NCBI GenBank assembly: GCA_007376405.1
Contig: VMGD01000007.1
Coordinates: forward strand, 1-53,156
Reading direction: 5' to 3'
DNA: 53,156 nucleotides
Origin: Microgenomates group bacterium Gr01-1014_7
Lineage (GTDB): Bacteria; Patescibacteriota; Microgenomatia; Daviesbacterales; UBA10151
Shown piece by piece: positions 1 through 12,489 of the stretch. The notes under the pieces are model-generated. The model searched no databases and was not told the DNA's origin. It was given only the letters and a program-made list of their open reading frames with translations. Within the stretch, counting starts at the first letter, position 1. Every line of letters starts with the position of its first letter. The translations under genes were made by a program, and so were the position numbers.

Positions 1-139
1 GGTTCGCGTTTGTTTTTAAAAGATCTAACCTTTTTACAGTACCTTTTTTGGATTAGGTATCCACTTCTCTACAGTCCCATTTTTGGTTAGGTAAGACTTT
101 GGTTTGGAATAACAATCACAATAAGATATAATACAGATC

Positions 140-434
140 ATGGTTGAGCAGGTATTGGATAGTGCAATTTCCAGAAGAAATTTTTTAAAGGGTACGGCAG
201 TGGCTATTTTAGGTTTAACTTTAACAGGTTGTGCCCTTTCAGGATGAATATAAAAATATAAATTTGGGCAAATCTTTACCATTGCCATTCTTGAGTGCAG
301 GTCTTTATTTGTGGTATTTAATGAGAGAAAGGGGTTATAGTTTTGCTGTTGCAGCACACGCCTTTCAAAATATGGGGAGTTGGATATCACTACTTTATAC
401 TAGAATAGCAAGACAAAATGAAGACATTATGTAA
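140..434 (+). pseudogene. Frameshifted Tat-signal lipoprotein-like gene
   Basis: ATG at 140 reads MVEQVLDSAISRRNFLKGTAVAILGLTLTGCALSG*, with an RR motif and an LTGC lipobox. It stops at 245-247, while another frame stays open from 231 to 434 (PFQDEYKNINLGKSLPLPFLSAGLYLWYLM...). Confidence 0.5.
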
Positions 435-447
435 GCAGTAAAACTGG

Positions 448-672
448 TTATATCGGCTTACCGGCCAGGCCAAAGGACCAGAAATCGCGGGTGAAGCCGA
501 TTAGCTGAAGAGGCCAGGTTAGGATGACAGAATAAAAGCCCGGGGATAAAAAGGAAAGATAGGGCCAGCGGTAATAAAGGGCAAAGATTATGGCAAAGAC
601 AAAACCGATGATAAAGTAAGCGATGGCGATGTTAGATATAAGCTTTGATGCAATAAGTTTTGATTTTGACAT
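448..672 (-). CDS. Small hydrophobic membrane protein, unknown function
   Basis: 74 aa ORF with two hydrophobic segments, directly downstream of gyrA on the same strand. Confidence 0.5.
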   Translation of the reverse strand: MSKSKLIASKLISNIAIAYFIIGFVFAIIFALYYRWPYLSFLSPGFYSVILTWPLQLIGFTRDFWSFGLAGKPI

Positions 673-673
673 A

Positions 674-3600
674 TCACTCCGCTTTTTCCCTTGATGAAAC
701 CACTGTTGCTGCTGCCACTTTTTCTCCCGGCCGCACTCTCATTAAAATTACTCCTTGAGTTTGTCGCTGCAAAGTCGGAACCTGTTTTAGATCCATCTTT
801 ATTAATTGTCCTTTGGTGGAGGTTAAAACCAAGGTATCCATGCTTTTATTTATGGCTTGCGCCGTCACAATGAGTCCTGTTTTTTGGGTAATCTGCGCAG
901 CCTTTACTCCCTGCCCCCCTCTTCCCTGCTTTTTCCAGGCAGAAAATTTGGTTTTTTTACCCAGACCGTTTTCCATAATTAAAAGTAACTCATCTTCATT
1001 GCTTTCTACAAGATTTAAAGAAACCACCGTATCATCACCAGCAAGCCTTATGCCCCGTACACCGGATGTATCCCTGTGAGTTGGTTTAACTTGAGTTTCC
1101 ATAAATCTAATTGATTTACCGCTCCTTGAAACTATGATTAAATCATCTTTACCGGAAGTTGAGGCTACCCAACCCAGTTCATCCGAACTATCAAGTTTTA
1201 TAGCCACTAAACCGTTTTTGCGGATATTGGCGTATTCTTCAATGGCGGTTTTTTTAACAGTGCCTTTTTTGGTGCACATAAAGAAAAACTTTGCTGCTTC
1301 TTCTTTTTGTCGGGTGGTCAAAACTGCCGTAATCTTTTCTCCCTGTTCAATATTAATTAAATTAACAACAGCCTGACCTTTGGCTGCCCGTTGTGTCTCC
1401 GGAATTTCCCAGACTTTAATTTGAAAAACCCGGCCTTTGTCTGTAAAAAACAAAATATTATCATGTGTTTGGGTATAGAAAATATGAGAAACAGCATCTG
1501 TTTCTTTGGTGGAAATACCCATTACCCCTTTTCCGCCCCGATGCTGAGTCCGGAAAGACATCGGAGCTTGTCTTTTGATGTATCCTCCTGCGGTGATGGT
1601 AACAATTGTAGTTTCGTTTGCAACCAAATCCTCCTCATTAAATTCGCCTATCTTTTGTTTATAAACTCTTGTCCTTCTGTCATCTCCATATTTTTCTTTG
1701 ATTTTCAAAAGCTCGTCTTTAATAACTTTTAAGATTTTTTCCGGATGGGCCAGTAGATCCTCAAGATAGGCAATTGTTTCACGGACCATTTTAAGTTCAT
1801 CCTCAATTTTTTGACGCTCCAGGGCTGCCAGTCTTCGTAGTTGCATGTCTAAAATGGCCACCGCCTGAATCTCTGTTAATTTAAACTTGGCCATCAAATT
1901 CTGCTTTGCAGAATCTGCATCTTTACTCTTTTTGATTGTTTCAATAACAGCGTCAATATTATCAACGGCAATTTTCAAACCCTCCAAAATATGTTCCCGG
2001 GCTCGTGTCTCGCGCAATTCAAATTCGGAGCGTTTCCTGACAACTACCTGCCGGTGATAGATAAATTCCTCAAGAATGCGTTTTAAAGTGAGGAGATGAG
2101 GAACTCCGTCTGAAAGGGCTACCAGATTAACATTAAAAACCGACTGCATTGCAGTATATTTATAAAGGTTATTCAAGATTGATTGAGGTTTGCCGTCTCT
2201 TTTTAGATCAAACACAATCCGCACCATCTGTTTTCTGTCCGATTCATCGCGCAAATCCGCAATTCCTTCCAGTTTTTTGTCTTTAACCAGCTCGGCAATT
2301 CTGGCAATCAAGGTCGCCTTATTAACCTGGTAAGGAAGTTCCGAAACAATAATTTGCATTTTTCCAGCTGCTGTCTCTTCAATTTCCGCTTTGGCTCTCA
2401 TGACAATTCTTCCCTTGCCTGTAGCATAAGCTGCCAGGATTTCGGTTTGATCATAAATGGAAGCGCCGGTGGGAAAATCAGGGCCTTTTATATGTTTTAT
2501 TAGGTCTTCAACAGTAGCGGTGGGATGTTCTATCATAGCAATAAGCGCATCACAAACCTCTCCAAGATTATGAGGCGGAATCTGGGTAGCCATGCCAACT
2601 GCAATACCGGATGCGCCGTTTAATAGCAGGTTGGGTATGACTGAAGGAAGCAGTACCGGCTCTTGTACAGTACCGGAATAATTATCTATAAAATCAACGG
2701 TTTCTTTATTAATATCCCTAAGCAGTTCATCGGCAATAGCGGAAAGCCTGGCTTCGGTGTTATGGTTTATGAAGCCATTTGCTACGAACGAATGACATTT
2801 ACTATCAACTCTAATAGAATAGACAGTTTCTATACCTCCATCTTCAATATTAATAATGGGATCGAAAATATAATTATTGTCAATTAATTTTTCAAATAAT
2901 TTTTGAATTTCTATTTTAAGTGTTGGAATAATAGTTGGTAGTATTTGGGAATAATTTTGAGTCAAGTTAGAATAACGATCAAAATTATGCTTGAGAGCAA
3001 ATTCACGCTTTGCATACGCAATATTTGTATCTACCTGATTAAGAACATATTCTCTCAAAAATGGTACATAATCCAAAAGAGAAGAATCTTTATTTAAGAA
3101 ACATAAAACTTTTTCAAGCTTAGCATTCTTGTATTTAGATAAAAAACCGATTTCCTGTTGAAATAGTTTATAATTTTTTAGCCCTCTGATATATAGTTTA
3201 TGAATAGTTTTATATTTATCAAAACGTTTTGTAGAGGTAATACCAAATCTTAAGAAAAGTATTTGCAATTGATGAATCAGCGTTTCACTTTTTGAGCAAG
3301 CTGATAATTCCACCATTTTTTTACTACTACTGATACTGCCATCACCCTCAAAATAGGCAGATAAAAAGGCTGATACAATAGCTTTAGGAGATTTGAATAT
3401 AGTATGGGGTATGATTCTTCCCGGAGATTTTAATGGTGTTAAACCTAAATTCCGTAAAAATTCAATTATATAATGAGAATGTATTTCCAGTCTTTGATAT
3501 GGTTTTTTCCCATAAGATGATGGTTTGCGTAAAAATCTATGAAGACGACAATCTGGAAAAACTGCTTTCCATGATTTGATAAATTGTTCAATCCAAGCTT

Positions 3601-4465
3601 CATCGCTATTGCAAAACTCGATTTTATCCTTTGTAATAGAGCCTTCTGCCAATAAAGCTCCCAGAATAGCGGCTAAATCTTTTGTAAGGGTTTTAGGCAA
3701 AACCTTAATTTGTGTTCTAGCTCCAAGATTCTGCGGTATAAACTGTTCAAGTGGAAGATTTTTTCCTGGCCATAAGACATCTTTACTGCGATCTATTATT
3801 GCAATATCACCTTCTTTACTATGTCCCAACAGTTTCCACTTAAATTCAGGAATGCCAGAAACCGGGTTTTTAGACCATATTAAAATTGGGTGGTTATAAG
3901 TTCCCTGAATATTAAATCCCTGGGCTGTTGTTATTTTTAATGTAGAATGCTTGCCACTATCAAACCATTTTGAGGCAGAATTAATCACTTGGTTATGGGA
4001 TAGGACGGAGATGGAAATATCTTCGGAAATTCCCTCACTAATTTCCTCAATTGGAACTAACCCCCCCGCTGTAGTTACAAGTGTGGACCCTATAGTACAA
4101 TATCGCATTGCTGCCGGCGAGTCACCATCGATAGACCCATAGTTACCTTGTCCATCTACTAACATATATCTCATGGAAAAATTCTGGGCCATTCTGACCA
4201 TGGCTTCATAAACAGGAGCATCTCCGTGCGGGTGAAGATTTTTCAAAACCTCTCCCACTACCGCCGCGCTCTTTTGATAACGGGATGTATGATGCAGCCC
4301 CTGCTGATGCATAGCATAAACAATTCTTCTCTGGACCGGTTTTAATCCGTCACGGACATCAGGAAGAGCCCGGGAGACAATAACCGACATGGCATAGTCC
4401 AAATAAGACTTTTGCATCTCTTCAACTATTGGAGCCAGCTGAATTTTACCAATGTTGTTGTTCAT
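674..4465 (-). CDS. gyrA: DNA gyrase subunit A containing an intein
   Basis: [28 protein letters not shown], and DSPAAMRY...[13 protein letters not shown] interrupted by the intein. The C-terminal beta-pinwheel repeats are present. Confidence 0.97.
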   Translation of the reverse strand: MNNNIGKIQLAPIVEEMQKSYLDYAMSVIVSRALPDVRDGLKPVQRRIVYAMHQQGLHHTSRYQKSAAVVGEVLKNLHPHGDAPVYEAMVRMAQNFSMRYMLVDGQGNYGSIDGDSPAAMRYCTIGSTLVTTAGGLVPIEEISEGISEDISISVLSHNQVINSASKWFDSGKHSTLKITTAQGFNIQGTYNHPILIWSKNPVSGIPEFKWKLLGHSKEGDIAIIDRSKDVLWPGKNLPLEQFIPQNLGARTQIKVLPKTLTKDLAAILGALLAEGSITKDKIEFCNSDEAWIEQFIKSWKAVFPDCRLHRFLRKPSSYGKKPYQRLEIHSHYIIEFLRNLGLTPLKSPGRIIPHTIFKSPKAIVSAFLSAYFEGDGSISSSKKMVELSACSKSETLIHQLQILFLRFGITSTKRFDKYKTIHKLYIRGLKNYKLFQQEIGFLSKYKNAKLEKVLCFLNKDSSLLDYVPFLREYVLNQVDTNIAYAKREFALKHNFDRYSNLTQNYSQILPTIIPTLKIEIQKLFEKLIDNNYIFDPIINIEDGGIETVYSIRVDSKCHSFVANGFINHNTEARLSAIADELLRDINKETVDFIDNYSGTVQEPVLLPSVIPNLLLNGASGIAVGMATQIPPHNLGEVCDALIAMIEHPTATVEDLIKHIKGPDFPTGASIYDQTEILAAYATGKGRIVMRAKAEIEETAAGKMQIIVSELPYQVNKATLIARIAELVKDKKLEGIADLRDESDRKQMVRIVFDLKRDGKPQSILNNLYKYTAMQSVFNVNLVALSDGVPHLLTLKRILEEFIYHRQVVVRKRSEFELRETRAREHILEGLKIAVDNIDAVIETIKKSKDADSAKQNLMAKFKLTEIQAVAILDMQLRRLAALERQKIEDELKMVRETIAYLEDLLAHPEKILKVIKDELLKIKEKYGDDRRTRVYKQKIGEFNEEDLVANETTIVTITAGGYIKRQAPMSFRTQHRGGKGVMGISTKETDAVSHIFYTQTHDNILFFTDKGRVFQIKVWEIPETQRAAKGQAVVNLINIEQGEKITAVLTTRQKEEAAKFFFMCTKKGTVKKTAIEEYANIRKNGLVAIKLDSSDELGWVASTSGKDDLIIVSRSGKSIRFMETQVKPTHRDTSGVRGIRLAGDDTVVSLNLVESNEDELLLIMENGLGKKTKFSAWKKQGRGGQGVKAAQITQKTGLIVTAQAINKSMDTLVLTSTKGQLIKMDLKQVPTLQRQTQGVILMRVRPGEKVAAATVVSSREKAE
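2759..4099 (-). mobile_element. In-frame GyrA intein (447 aa) with LAGLIDADG-type homing endonuclease
   Basis: Begins [20 protein letters not shown] and ends [13 protein letters not shown]. Two LAGLIDADG-like motifs ([27 protein letters not shown]). Inserted between Y122 and T of the RYTE motif. Confidence 0.93.
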
Positions 4466-4500
4466 AGAGGCATTAAAAACGAGCTTTAAGCTCTAATAAA

Positions 4501-5421
4501 TTATACTCTTTTTAAGTTGCTATAATCAAGGGGTTTTAAGGCCATTTTAACTAATTTGTCCATTAATTTTGGGAAAGAAATGCCAACTGCAGCTGCTGCT
4601 TTAGGAAAAAGAGAAGAAGCTGTTAATCCAGGAATTGTGTTGATCTCCAAAACATATGGTTTCCCATCTGACACAATGAAATCTATTCGACTGTAATGTC
4701 CCAAATTTAATGTTTTGTGAATTTTTAAAGCTATTTTCTGGACTGATTTTTTCAGTGCAAGAGAAAGAGATGGGGCATGAGGAATTTCTTTTGTTGCTCC
4801 CCAATATTTGTTTTTATAATCAAACCACTCACCCTCCGGTGGAATAATTTCTACCACAGGCAAAGCTTTGCTTTGAAGTATGGAAACAGTTATCTCAATC
4901 CCAGGCAAATACTTTTCTGCAAACAGCTTAAGCCCTGATTTGAAAAGTTTTTGGGAAAGATATTTCTTAAGATCATCAGAGGATTTTAAAATTACCACTT
5001 CTCTGGATGAACCGCCAGCGTCACTTTTTAAAACACAGGGAAAACCAAACTGTAGGATATCTTTCTCGTTATTAACCGTTCTCCAAGCTGCGGTTGGGAT
5101 ATTATTTTTTTCGCAGAATTTCTTGAAAGAAATTTTATACCAGCCTTTTTTAAATCCTTTTGGATCACCTCCTACAAAAGGAATTTTTAAAGAAGTTAAA
5201 AATTGTTGTAATTTACCTCCTTCCCCTTCCTCTCCGTGTAAGACCGGAAAAACTACATCAAATTTTTTTAAAATTTTTTTAAGTTCCTTGTATCCCTTTT
5301 TAAGATTAAACAACTTAACTTTATGTGCAAATTCTTCAAGTCCCTTTTTAACTTCTCCCGCGGACATAAAAGAAATTTTTCTTTCAGATGAGTTTCCGCC
5401 TGTAATTATTAGTACTTTCAT
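4501..5421 (-). CDS. ddl: D-alanine--D-alanine ligase
   Basis: MKVLIITGGNSSERKISFMSAGEV..., VFPVLHGEEGEGGKLQQFL, YVLEINTIPGLTASSLFPKAA; ATP-grasp ligase signatures. Confidence 0.93.
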   Translation of the reverse strand: MKVLIITGGNSSERKISFMSAGEVKKGLEEFAHKVKLFNLKKGYKELKKILKKFDVVFPVLHGEEGEGGKLQQFLTSLKIPFVGGDPKGFKKGWYKISFKKFCEKNNIPTAAWRTVNNEKDILQFGFPCVLKSDAGGSSREVVILKSSDDLKKYLSQKLFKSGLKLFAEKYLPGIEITVSILQSKALPVVEIIPPEGEWFDYKNKYWGATKEIPHAPSLSLALKKSVQKIALKIHKTLNLGHYSRIDFIVSDGKPYVLEINTIPGLTASSLFPKAAAAVGISFPKLMDKLVKMALKPLDYSNLKRV

Positions 5422-6533
5422 AAAACTACCCTTCTGGTGGAGTCAGCCAGATTAACCAGAATTTCATAAGGGAGTTTATTGCAAATTCTTGCCACATTTT
5501 CTATAGAATTCGGGTCTTGAGAGTTATCCGAGTAAACTACAACTTCCTGTTTAATGTAAGGATTCTTAACTTTACCTAAATCTATGATGGTAATATTCAT
5601 GCTGACTCTGCCGATTATTGGACAAGCCACCCCGTCTATCATCACAAAACCCTTGTTAGATAGTGCTCGATCCACTCCATCATAATATCCTATTGGTAAT
5701 ATTCCAGTCAGCATATCTTTTTTGGCAGTGAATGTGCCTTCATATCCTATTTTATTCCCTTTGCTCAAATTTTTAATCTGGATGATTTTGGTGGTTAGTT
5801 TAAAAACTGGTTTGAGAGATGGGATGGTATGATTTATTCCATAAAGAGCCAAACCTACTCTTGCCATATTGCATCCCGGGTTTAATCTATTTAAAATCCC
5901 ACCGGAATTTGACATATGAATCCATTTTGGTTTTATTCCCGCTTGCATAATAATTTTTCTAATGAGACGAAAATTGTTCAGCTGTTTTTTTGTCAGCGGA
6001 TCATTTGCTTTTTCAGAATAGGCCAAATGTGACATCAACCCTTCGACTTTTATTTTTTTAAATTGTTTAATAATTTTTAAGAAATTTGTTAAATCTTCAA
6101 GTGGAACTCCTTCCCTGCCCATGCCGGTATCGACAAAAATGTGTACTCCGCAACCGGGTTGATATTCATTTAAAACTCTAACTGTTTCAAGATCATAAAC
6201 GGCAAAAGAAAATGGCAATTTTTTCACTTTTAAATTTTCAGAGTTGGTATAGCCCATTATTAAAATTGGCGTTTTAACACCGGCCTTTAAAAGTTCATAG
6301 GCTTCATATAAAGAATCTACACAAAAAAAGGGGGCCTTAAGCGGATCCAAAATTTTTGCGATCTCCAGTATTCCATGTCCGTAAGCATTGCTTTTTAAAA
6401 CCGGTGCAACTTTTACCTGTTTATCAAACGAAGATAGATAGTTAAAATTTGCCAGCAAATTTTCTCGAGAAACTTCTACAAGGTTTAGAGTCTGATATTC
6501 TTTTTTAAGTAGCTTGAAAATTTTATTGATCAT
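5418..6533 (-). CDS. alr: Alanine racemase
   Basis: NLLANFNYL...KVAPVLKSNAYGHG (PLP lysine motif), HIFVDTGMGREGV, GRVSMNITIIDL. Overlaps the ddl start. Confidence 0.93.
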   Translation of the reverse strand: MINKIFKLLKKEYQTLNLVEVSRENLLANFNYLSSFDKQVKVAPVLKSNAYGHGILEIAKILDPLKAPFFCVDSLYEAYELLKAGVKTPILIMGYTNSENLKVKKLPFSFAVYDLETVRVLNEYQPGCGVHIFVDTGMGREGVPLEDLTNFLKIIKQFKKIKVEGLMSHLAYSEKANDPLTKKQLNNFRLIRKIIMQAGIKPKWIHMSNSGGILNRLNPGCNMARVGLALYGINHTIPSLKPVFKLTTKIIQIKNLSKGNKIGYEGTFTAKKDMLTGILPIGYYDGVDRALSNKGFVMIDGVACPIIGRVSMNITIIDLGKVKNPYIKQEVVVYSDNSQDPNSIENVARICNKLPYEILVNLADSTRRVVL

Positions 6534-6583
6534 CTGTTAATCATTTGAGATCAGCTTTCTTTACAAGTATAATTGACTTCAAC

Positions 6584-8854
6584 ATGAATTTCCAATCTCT
6601 TAGAAAAAAGCATAAACAGTTTATATATGAAGGATTTGAAATTAACGAGGAAAATGGTGATTTAAAAATAAGTTTTAATTTCACCATTACACCTGATGTT
6701 AAGTTTAAACCGGAAATTATTTTTCCAAATATAAATTGGGAAGATAAATTAAATAATCTGGTTTTTAATTTGGGGATGATTGAAATGTTAAGTTACTGGA
6801 AGGCTACTTGTTCTCCTGAGATTATCATTAAAGCAGGATCTTTAAATGAGGAACAGATAAATTGGTGGAAGGATTTGATTATAAAGGGACTGGGAGAATT
6901 TTTTTATAATAACAAGATAGATTTTACTATTCCGGATTTAGTTAATATAACCTCCGAAGGAGAAATGTATAAAAAAAACACAGGCAAGCTTAAGAATAGA
7001 AATTTAGTATTGATTGGTGGAGGAAAAGATTCGGCAGTAACCTTGGAAAGACTAAAGGGTATCCCTTTAATGTTAAATCCCACAAATGCAGCAAAAAAAA
7101 TTGCTAAAGATGGCATAATTATAAAAAGAAAAATAGATCCAAAGTTATTAGAATTAAATGCAAAAGGATATTTAAATGGGCATACCCCGTTTTCTGCTTA
7201 TTTAGCTTTTTTATCCACCCTGTCAGCACATCTTTATGGTTATCAAAACGTTGTAGTTTCTAATGAGGCAAGTTCTAATGAAGGAAATGTTTTCTATCAT
7301 GGACAAATCATAAACCATCAATATTCTAAATCAAAAGAATTTGAACAAAAGTTTAGGGAATATTCAAAAAAATATTTATCAGCAGATACTAATTATTACA
7401 GCTATCTTCGTAAATTTAGTGAACTTGAAATTGCCAGACAATTTGCCTCCATGGAGCAATATCACAAAGTCTTTAGAAGTTGCAATAGGGGTTCAAAATT
7501 GGGTGGAATTTGGTGTGGAGAATGTTCTAAATGTTTATTTTCATATTTAATTCTTTACCCATTTTTAGGAAAAAAATTAATAAGAATTTTTGGCAAGGAT
7601 TTATTAAATGATGAGACTTTATCTCCCATAATGGAAGAGCTTCTGCAATTTCCAGGAAAATTTAAGCCATTTGAATGTGTTGGAACAAAAGAAGAGGTAG
7701 AGTATGCAATGTTGCTTGGTATTTTAAAAGGGCCAAAGAAATTACTGGAAAAATATAAGAGTAAGATTTCTGTTTTGATTTTGGGTACGGGAAGAGAAGG
7801 GCAGGTAACAAAAGAATTTTTGAAAAAAAATAATATTAAATTTGCCATCGCAGATACTACGAAAAAAAATTACTTAGGGAATTATGATGTAATAATTAAA
7901 TCTCCCGGTATTCCCTTTCTTCCGGAAATTAAAAAAGCAAAGATGAAGAGTAAAATAATCACCTCTGCCACTCAAATTTTCTTTGATTTATGCAAAGGTA
8001 AAATAATTGGAGTAACCGGCACCAAAGGGAAAAGCACAACCGCGGCTATGATTTATGAGGTTTTAAAGACAGGAGGATTAGATGTTTATTTTGTGGGAAA
8101 TATTGGCCGGCCACCACTGGAACTGCTGGAAAAAATTAATGAGAATTCTGTTCTTGTTTACGAGCTATCTTCATTTCAACTGACCGATTTGACAAAAAGC
8201 CCGTATATTGCGGTGATAACCAATATTTATCCGGATCATTTGGACTGGCATGGCAGTTTTGAAAATTACAAAAAAGCTAAAGAAAATATTACAAAATACC
8301 AGACAGACACAGACGTTATTATTCAACATAAAAATCCGGTTGAAGCCGCGAAGATTATTGGCAAATTATTTAAGATCCACACGGATAAAATAAAAAAGGC
8401 TATAAAGAATTTTAAACCTCTACCTCATCGGCTGGAATATGTAGGAGAAGTTAAGGGCATAAAATTTTACAATGACTCACTGGCTACTAATCCTCATGCC
8501 ACTATTTATGGATTAAGGATTTTGGGAGAAGATGTTGAAACTTTAATGGCTGGAGGATTTGACCGCGGAGTTGATTATGCGGTTTTAGGACCGGCGGTTG
8601 CAAAATCAAAAATAAAAACCCTAATTCTTTTTCCTGATACTGGAGAAAAAATTTGGCAAGCTGTTAAGAAGGCAAATGGACCCCAGGAAAAACTTTATGC
8701 AAATTCTATGGAAGAAGCTGTGAAACTTAGCTTTGAAAAAACCAATCCAGGAAAAATCTGTCTAATGTCCCCTGCCTCGGCCAGTTTTAATATGTTTAAA
8801 GATTATGAAGATAGAGGAAATCAATTTAAGAAATATGTGTTACAAAGAAATTAG
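6584..8854 (+). CDS. Fusion protein: N-terminal MurL-like UDP-MurNAc-L-Ala-L-Glu epimerase domain plus C-terminal MurD-like (MurD2-type) amino acid ligase
   Basis: N-terminal half: SYWKATCSPEI, LVLIGGGKDSAVTLE, VVVSNEASSNEGN, INHQYSKSKEFE, GGIWCGECSKCLFSYL. C-terminal half is Mur ligase: ILGTGREGQVTKEFL, GVTGTKGKSTTAAMIYEVL, VITNIYPDHLDWHGSFENY, PHRLEYVGEVKGIKFYNDSLATNP. A start at the ATG at 6584 is preferred over the TTG at 6545. Confidence 0.8.
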   Translation: MNFQSLRKKHKQFIYEGFEINEENGDLKISFNFTITPDVKFKPEIIFPNINWEDKLNNLVFNLGMIEMLSYWKATCSPEIIIKAGSLNEEQINWWKDLIIKGLGEFFYNNKIDFTIPDLVNITSEGEMYKKNTGKLKNRNLVLIGGGKDSAVTLERLKGIPLMLNPTNAAKKIAKDGIIIKRKIDPKLLELNAKGYLNGHTPFSAYLAFLSTLSAHLYGYQNVVVSNEASSNEGNVFYHGQIINHQYSKSKEFEQKFREYSKKYLSADTNYYSYLRKFSELEIARQFASMEQYHKVFRSCNRGSKLGGIWCGECSKCLFSYLILYPFLGKKLIRIFGKDLLNDETLSPIMEELLQFPGKFKPFECVGTKEEVEYAMLLGILKGPKKLLEKYKSKISVLILGTGREGQVTKEFLKKNNIKFAIADTTKKNYLGNYDVIIKSPGIPFLPEIKKAKMKSKIITSATQIFFDLCKGKIIGVTGTKGKSTTAAMIYEVLKTGGLDVYFVGNIGRPPLELLEKINENSVLVYELSSFQLTDLTKSPYIAVITNIYPDHLDWHGSFENYKKAKENITKYQTDTDVIIQHKNPVEAAKIIGKLFKIHTDKIKKAIKNFKPLPHRLEYVGEVKGIKFYNDSLATNPHATIYGLRILGEDVETLMAGGFDRGVDYAVLGPAVAKSKIKTLILFPDTGEKIWQAVKKANGPQEKLYANSMEEAVKLSFEKTNPGKICLMSPASASFNMFKDYEDRGNQFKKYVLQRN

Positions 8855-10044
8855 CTGATAAACTTCTTAGCTATTTTATCCATATCCCCTGCGCCCATAA
8901 AGAAAACAATATCATTTTCTTTTAAGCTTTTTTCTAAATAATTATTAAGTTTATCTTTAGCAATATAGGGTTTGCCCGCTGCATTTGCTAATTGTTTTGA
9001 AGTGACCAATCCCTTATCCGCTTCCCTACTTTGATAAATATCAGTAATAATGATTTTATCTATCGGGATTTCCCTAAATATTTTTACAAAATCATTAAAA
9101 AAGGCCTTGGTTCTGGTGAACATGTGCGGTTCGAAAATTAGCCAGATTCTGGATTTGGGAAATTTTTCCCTGGCTGCTTCCATGGTGGTTTTTATTTCCG
9201 TTGGATGGTGTCCAAAATCAGTATAAATTTTTGCTCCTTTAAAATCTCCCAAATATTCAAATCTTCTGCTAATTCCTGTATAATTTGATAAACTCTCCTT
9301 AATCTTTTCAGGATTAATTTTTAGAAGCAAACCGACCTGATACACTAAAGAGGCATTTAAAATATTAAATTCCCCCGGTATAGCCAGTGCAAAATTTATT
9401 AATTTTGGATTTGGTTGGTCAATTATTTTTTTTGATTTACTTTTAAATTTGTCAAAACTTTCTTGATAAGCTTTAAAATCCTTAAAGTATTCCGGATGGT
9501 CATATTCTATATTGGTAACAACAGATATGTCAGTATGTAATGACAAGAAATTATCGTTATATTCATCTGCTTCTACCACAAAATATTTAGACTTCCCTAC
9601 TTTGTAATTTGCTCTCCATTTTGGGACAATTGCTCCGATTACAACAGTTGGGTCCAAACCGCCGTCTTCCAGCATCGAAGCAATCATGGTAGTGGTGGTG
9701 GTTTTGCCGTGGGTTCCGGCAACAGCAATGACAAATTTATCTTTAGTTAAATACTTTCCCAAGAATTCCTGCCAGGTCATGATGGGAATACGATGTTTCT
9801 TAGCTGCCACAAGTTCCGGATTATCCGGATCCAAAGAATAAATTGCCGGAGTAACTGCCAGAATATCAATATTTTTTATATGCTTCGGAGCATGTCCTTT
9901 AAAAAGTTGGGAGGGTTTGAATTGGGTGGTGAATTCATTATTCGGTTCAAGGTCGCACCCTGTAACTTCAAACCCCTGAGTCTCTGCAATGGCCGCCGCA
10001 GCCGATGCCCCGCTCCCCCCTATTCCCAGAAAATGTACTCTCAT
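8851..10044 (-). CDS. murC: UDP-N-acetylmuramate--L-alanine ligase
   Basis: MRVHFLGIGGSGASAAAAI, VIAVAGTHGKTTTTTMIA, FVVEADEYNDNFLSLHTDISVVTNIEYDH, YTDFGHHPTEIKTTM. Confidence 0.9.
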   Translation of the reverse strand: MRVHFLGIGGSGASAAAAIAETQGFEVTGCDLEPNNEFTTQFKPSQLFKGHAPKHIKNIDILAVTPAIYSLDPDNPELVAAKKHRIPIMTWQEFLGKYLTKDKFVIAVAGTHGKTTTTTMIASMLEDGGLDPTVVIGAIVPKWRANYKVGKSKYFVVEADEYNDNFLSLHTDISVVTNIEYDHPEYFKDFKAYQESFDKFKSKSKKIIDQPNPKLINFALAIPGEFNILNASLVYQVGLLLKINPEKIKESLSNYTGISRRFEYLGDFKGAKIYTDFGHHPTEIKTTMEAAREKFPKSRIWLIFEPHMFTRTKAFFNDFVKIFREIPIDKIIITDIYQSREADKGLVTSKQLANAAGKPYIAKDKLNNYLEKSLKENDIVFFMGAGDMDKIAKKFIS

Positions 10045-10520
10045 TTAACTTGTGATAATTTTTCAATATAGAGATTAAGGTAGTTTATAGCATCTGTCAG
10101 GAATTTATGGTTTTCTTCAGTTGGATCAAGATCACCCGGGTAATTAGTCAATAAATTATTGATTGATTGTTGGTGATTCCTGAATTTACCGATAAACTGA
10201 TTGGCCTTATCTTTTAAATTATTCTGCACAATCAGATTTGTAACCTCACCCGCAGTGGCAGTGTATCTTAAGGACGAATCCCAAAGCAGATAGGTTTTTT
10301 TATTGTAAGTGAGATGTTCCAGCTCTTTCAATCGTACGGAGAGTAAACTGTCATAGTAATCGGCTTTCTGCTCCGGTGAAAGCCGCAAATTCAAAAATAT
10401 TTTTTCCTGAAGTCTCTTTAAATTATAAGTGGGGGAACCGGGATTGGCATTGTTGGATGTAAGCAGTAACAGCGCCAGTACGGTTAAAATAACAATTAAG
10501 AATAGTTTAGCCTGTTTCAT
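10041..10520 (-). CDS. Hypothetical secreted or membrane-anchored protein
   Basis: N-terminal hydrophobic anchor (MKQAKLFLIVILTVLALLLLTSN). The internal Met avoids overlap with gyrB. Confidence 0.55.
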   Translation of the reverse strand: MKQAKLFLIVILTVLALLLLTSNNANPGSPTYNLKRLQEKIFLNLRLSPEQKADYYDSLLSVRLKELEHLTYNKKTYLLWDSSLRYTATAGEVTNLIVQNNLKDKANQFIGKFRNHQQSINNLLTNYPGDLDPTEENHKFLTDAINYLNLYIEKLSQVK

Positions 10521-10527
10521 ACCGGGA

Positions 10528-12486
<1,959 letters not shown>

Positions 12487-12489
12487 CTA

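Noticed and set aside
34-390. 118-aa minus-strand ORF at the left edge
   Set aside because: Antisense to the clear Tat-signal/lipobox reading frame, with no recognisable motifs; likely spurious.
691-4142. Several plus-strand ORFs of 60-113 aa across gyrA
   Set aside because: Antisense shadows of a long conserved coding gene; no independent motifs.
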